Below, piece after piece: positions 61,249 to 64,000 of a stretch of 64,000 nt of DNA. The DNA is from Aliidiomarina indica (lineage in GTDB: Bacteria > Pseudomonadota > Gammaproteobacteria > Enterobacterales > Alteromonadaceae). The notes beneath the pieces were generated by a model that saw only the letters and a list, made by a program, of their open reading frames with translations, searched no databases and was not told the DNA's origin. The DNA is taken from NCBI RefSeq assembly GCF_015354615.1, contig NZ_JACAVQ010000004.1, positions 62,001-126,000 of the forward strand. Reading direction: 5' to 3'. How positions within the stretch are numbered: position 1 is the stretch's first letter; the number at the start of each line of letters is the position of its first letter. A program made the translations under genes and the position numbers.

Positions 61249-62139
61249 TCACGGAATATCGTTGATGTGGGAGTCGCTGTTGTACTCCCACACGCGTTTT
61301 TGCAGTAATACGTTGTAAGGCTCATCCTCGGGTTTGCCATGAAACCAGCGATTAAGTATCCGTAAGAAATTAGGATCTTGGCGTATTTCCGGTAAAACCT
61401 CATTAATGCGCGCCGTGATCATACGTCCCCACTCGTTATCGGTACATCCGATAGCACCTAGCACATGCGTTCCAGAAGTTTCCGCTATCTCAATAAACTC
61501 CAATTGACTGCCACTAAAGTGCTTATCAAACGTGTGTAAAATTTGATAATCAATGGTGAAATCGATTCTGCCTGCTTTAATCATGGCAAGAATCGCCATG
61601 GTAGCGTTCTCACCCGTGTGAATAATCCGATAGCTATTTGGTGCGATTGCGTCGATGACCGGCTGCAGATCGCCATAGACACGACCAGACGGATAACCAT
61701 AGCGATAATTACTCTCGCTAAGTAAGCGTGTGAGGGATATGGGCTCGCCGAAGGTTTCACGCATTTCACGGGCATTAGCTGCGGTGGTAATAATGCCATG
61801 GGGATAGTAAAAATGGGTGGGTTCGGTAAATACAGCCGAACGTGCGGCATGCGGCCGGTAAATCATACAGGGAAAACAACGGTTTTCGTTTTGTTCAAAT
61901 TGTTGACGAATACGTGTTTGCGGCAAAATGGAACGCTGCGTTGGGATGTCGGGTAAATGCTGTTCAACGGAATCCATGAGCACATCACAAATACCTTCAT
62001 TTTGCAGAGGACCGGCAACCACATGGAAAGGTGGTGCGGTATTGATCGCCCAATGTATATTTAACGGCGCTTGCGCCGCGGTAGTTCCGCACAGCGCTAA
62101 GGCAAATACTATCAAGCTAAAATTGCGAACATGGTTCAT
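61249..62139 (-). CDS. Periplasmic solute-binding-like protein (TIGR02285 type)
   Basis: The protein has 296 residues with a signal peptide ending near TTAAQAP (about 24). The mature part has the two-lobed type-II binding-protein pattern (INTAPPFHVVAGPLQNEGICDVLMDSVE, and GENATMAILAMIKAGRIDFTIDYQ). Two Cys in NENRCFPCMIY and one in GAIGCTDNEWG are conserved-looking. It matches the TIGR02285 family, whose ligand is unknown. No ABC-transporter genes are adjacent, so it may serve as a stand-alone sensor or binding protein. Confidence 0.78.
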   Translation of the reverse strand: MNHVRNFSLIVFALALCGTTAAQAPLNIHWAINTAPPFHVVAGPLQNEGICDVLMDSVEQHLPDIPTQRSILPQTRIRQQFEQNENRCFPCMIYRPHAARSAVFTEPTHFYYPHGIITTAANAREMRETFGEPISLTRLLSESNYRYGYPSGRVYGDLQPVIDAIAPNSYRIIHTGENATMAILAMIKAGRIDFTIDYQILHTFDKHFSGSQLEFIEIAETSGTHVLGAIGCTDNEWGRMITARINEVLPEIRQDPNFLRILNRWFHGKPEDEPYNVLLQKRVWEYNSDSHINDIP

Positions 62140-62392
62140 GGCTTAGTCTCAATCCATCATTGTTGCGCGTCGACCCGTTTATGTTAACGCGGTTGCTCTC
62201 ACTTTGGTTCCAGTTCTCAGGGTAAATTTTGCGCGTCATTAAGTGTGCTGAATGTGCTGCAAGGATCATGAGAAGGAATCAGTGCGCTCGAATTGAATGG
62301 TATTACTCCCACTATCGAAGAAAATTAGATGAGAATCCAGTAAGATTTGTTAAATTGTACGCATATACTTACTAAAAAAAGAGTCGTTCAGC

Positions 62393-62938
62393 ATGGAAGA
62401 ATTGAAATGGCAGCATGTATCTCCTCGTTATGTCTCTCTCTTACGCATTGATAAAAGTATTTTATGCGGGCTTATTTTAATTGTTGTGTCGTTGCCCGCG
62501 ATTCTAGTCGATGCGGTTCCTCTTTGGGCCGCGGGCATTTTCTGGGGCGCGTTATTTGTTTTGTGGCTGATCCTGATTTTCCTGTGGGCGCCTCGTCGGT
62601 TTCGGGTAACCGCCTTTGCCACTGAGCCGAAAGAAGTCCATTTTCGGGTTGGCGCCCTGTGGTACCGGCATACCGCCGTTACGCACAACCGCATTCAACA
62701 TCTGGAAATTGAACAAAGCCCGTTTGAGCGCATGTTGGGTTTAGCGCGGCTGATTATCTTTACGGCAGGCGGTAGTGGCGCAGACCTCACCATACCCGGG
62801 CTAGCCCGGGACGATGCGATGGCGCTCCGGGATGAATTGTTAAGCATGATTCGTGATGAGCAGCTTGACGAGGCAGCGATTACTGAAGCCGGTCCGGTTT
62901 CGTCGGATGCTAAATCTGGGGACGCCACCAATGAGTGA
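62393..62938 (+). CDS. PH-domain membrane protein (YdbS-like, bPH2)
   Basis: The protein has 181 residues. Two helices (about 22-42 and 48-68) precede a bacterial PH (bPH2) domain: FRVTAFATEPKEVHFRVGALWYRHTAVTHNRIQHLEIEQSPFERMLGLARLIIFTAGG is the YdbS pattern (RIQH, PxxRxxGLAxL). A charged tail follows. Members are membrane proteins of unknown role; in Bacillus YdbS/YdbT pairs affect resistance to bacteriocins. It overlaps the next gene by 8 bp. Confidence 0.85.
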   Translation: MEELKWQHVSPRYVSLLRIDKSILCGLILIVVSLPAILVDAVPLWAAGIFWGALFVLWLILIFLWAPRRFRVTAFATEPKEVHFRVGALWYRHTAVTHNRIQHLEIEQSPFERMLGLARLIIFTAGGSGADLTIPGLARDDAMALRDELLSMIRDEQLDEAAITEAGPVSSDAKSGDATNE

Positions 62939-64000
62939 TTCTCGGCAATGGCAGCGCTTGCCATTACTGGCTCTCTGCTTTTTCTTCTTAAGTACCATTC
63001 GCCTCATGATGAAGCATCTTTATCAAGCGGCCCCGGCGTTAGCCGCGGCATTTATTGCGGTCAGCGCATTGCGTCCATTTATCCCACATATACTGCTGGG
63101 TCTCCTGGTTCTCATCATGATCACCACGGTGCTGCGATATCGGCGTTTTTTCTATGCCACTGAAACGCAAAGAATCTGCGTGAAACAAGGGGTGTTGCGG
63201 AAGGTAGAGCTTAATCTTGAGTATGATCGCATTCAACAAGCAGATATTGCGCGTCCTTTTTATTTTCGTCCGTTTCAATTGGCGATACTGAAGTTACAAA
63301 GTGCCGGAAGTAAAGCACAAGAGGTGGAAATTGCCGGATTACGAGTGGATCGCGCGGTCGCTATACAAGCAGAAATTCTTGCTGAAATTGAGGATGATAA
63401 AGGTGCTGGCGCAACCCAAGCGCAGGATTCAGAAGCCTCAAGCGGTGTAGATTTCACCTTCACGTTACCTCCCAGCGAAGTATTGCGCATTGGACTGATG
63501 CAAAACATTTTTGTGGTGGTCGGTGTAATAACGGCGCTGTTATTTTCAAATCAACAAGTGAATGCGCGTGTGCGAGAGCAGTTTGTTACCTTTGTGGAAC
63601 AGTTCCCGAGCACCGGAGAAGCAATTTTTGCAATCGTAGCCATCTCCCTCGGTGTGCTGGTGCTATTAATTTTGGGTACCATTGCGATTCAGTTTAATAA
63701 ATATTACGGCTATACCTTAACGCGACGAGGCGATCGGGTGCGTTATGAAGCGGGATTAACCTCAACGTTAACGCGTAGCTTTCGTGTTCAAAAATTGCAA
63801 TTGCTAGACATTCGTCAAGGCTGGATGGGACGTTTATTGAATCGTCAGCAAATTCGTATTTCCCAAGCGGGCAACCAACAGAAACAAGATGGTAAATTTG
63901 TTTTGCCTTGTGTGTCGCCGAAAATTCGTCGGGAGTTTAATCAGGATTTGCGACTTCCACAGGCAAATTGGCAGCCAGTACATTGGTTAATGTTCCCCCG
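62931..64000 (+). CDS. PH-domain membrane protein (YdbT-like), partial
   Basis: The gene opens at ATG 62931 inside the end of the ydbS-like gene and has no stop before the window end (356 codons visible). It holds a pair of helices and a first bPH2 domain (RRFFYATETQRICVKQGVLRKVELNLEYDRIQQADI) at about 66-160, then two further helices (about 190-210 and 225-250), then a second bPH2 domain (YYGYTLTRRGDRVRYEAGLTSTLTRSFRVQKLQLLDI) from about 260. This tandem layout is the YdbT type. It acts with the YdbS-like partner in the membrane; the function is unknown. Confidence 0.85.
   Translation, partial: MSDSRQWQRLPLLALCFFFLSTIRLMMKHLYQAAPALAAAFIAVSALRPFIPHILLGLLVLIMITTVLRYRRFFYATETQRICVKQGVLRKVELNLEYDRIQQADIARPFYFRPFQLAILKLQSAGSKAQEVEIAGLRVDRAVAIQAEILAEIEDDKGAGATQAQDSEASSGVDFTFTLPPSEVLRIGLMQNIFVVVGVITALLFSNQQVNARVREQFVTFVEQFPSTGEAIFAIVAISLGVLVLLILGTIAIQFNKYYGYTLTRRGDRVRYEAGLTSTLTRSFRVQKLQLLDIRQGWMGRLLNRQQIRISQAGNQQKQDGKFVLPCVSPKIRREFNQDLRLPQANWQPVHWLMFP

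Noticed and set aside
1-64000. tRNA, rRNA or prophage genes
   Set aside because: No cloverleaf-like sequence, rRNA segment, integrase or phage structural gene was recognised on either strand by eye; a covariance-model scan was not possible.

Overview
The window reads as an ordinary, gene-dense chromosomal segment of a free-living, aerobic, Gram-negative gammaproteobacterium. The evidence is a complete recC-recB-recD operon with gammaproteobacterial domain layout, outer-membrane phospholipase A, several lipoproteins with lipoboxes, RimO, Dgt, an aa3-type cytochrome oxidase, and many diguanylate cyclases. Base composition is near 50 percent GC. The mix of PgsB/PgsC/PgsW, kynureninase, S10 and M24 peptidases and a CLCA_X-type protein resembles marine Alteromonadales such as the Idiomarina/Aliidiomarina group. 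That placement is an inference from gene content, not a database result. No tRNA, rRNA, integrase, transposase or CRISPR array was seen.

Layout. 0-16.7 kb: small metabolic and hypothetical genes in alternating orientation (catalase-like peroxidase fragment, DUF4236, Mpo1-like, Tag-like glycosylase, MarC, alpha/beta hydrolase, a PAS-GGDEF pair, DUF1653, DUF2165, M24 peptidase, ArfB, pRiA4b ORF-3-like, 2OG-Fe oxygenase, mini cold-shock-like protein, kynureninase operon). This part is peppered with two palindromic intergenic repeat families. 16.9-24.2 kb: DUF924, PldA, a thioesterase, then a cytochrome c oxidase cluster (CopD-like protein, DUF2231, subunit II, fused subunits I+III, CtaG). 24.2-28.7 kb: a TPR-GGDEF sensor, S10 peptidase, TspO. 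28.8-31.8 kb: a pgsB-pgsC-pgsW operon without pgsA. 31.8-36.6 kb: an MFS transporter, 5'-nucleotidase lipoprotein, DUF6435 and an SbtA-family permease. 36.7-38.6 kb: ECF sigma factor, zinc-finger anti-sigma factor, YbjQ and DUF1543 as one operon. 38.5-50.3 kb: CLCA_X metallopeptidase-like protein, dGTPase, META lipoprotein, DeoD, GGDEF-EAL, RimO, an outer-membrane barrel, PAS-GGDEF, and divergent azoR/lysR. 50.5-59.6 kb: recCBD. 59.6-64 kb: peroxiredoxin, RimK-like ATP-grasp ligase, periplasmic solute-binding protein, and a two-gene bPH2 (YdbS/YdbT-like) operon that runs off the end.

How the genes work together. Respiration (cox cluster), oxidative defence (catalase-like, peroxiredoxin, azoreductase), DNA repair (RecBCD, Tag-like, dGTPase) and c-di-GMP signalling (five GGDEF proteins) dominate. 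The signals most worth a second look are: the 23-bp near-palindromes that occur in pairs 78-79 bp apart; the second, CCAACGC-type palindrome family, one copy of which supplies a stop codon; a GGDEF protein whose active site is SGNTF but which keeps its RxxD inhibitory site, directly downstream of an intact cyclase; the exported alpha/beta hydrolase paired with kynureninase behind a leader hairpin; and a polyglutamate-type synthase operon lacking PgsA.
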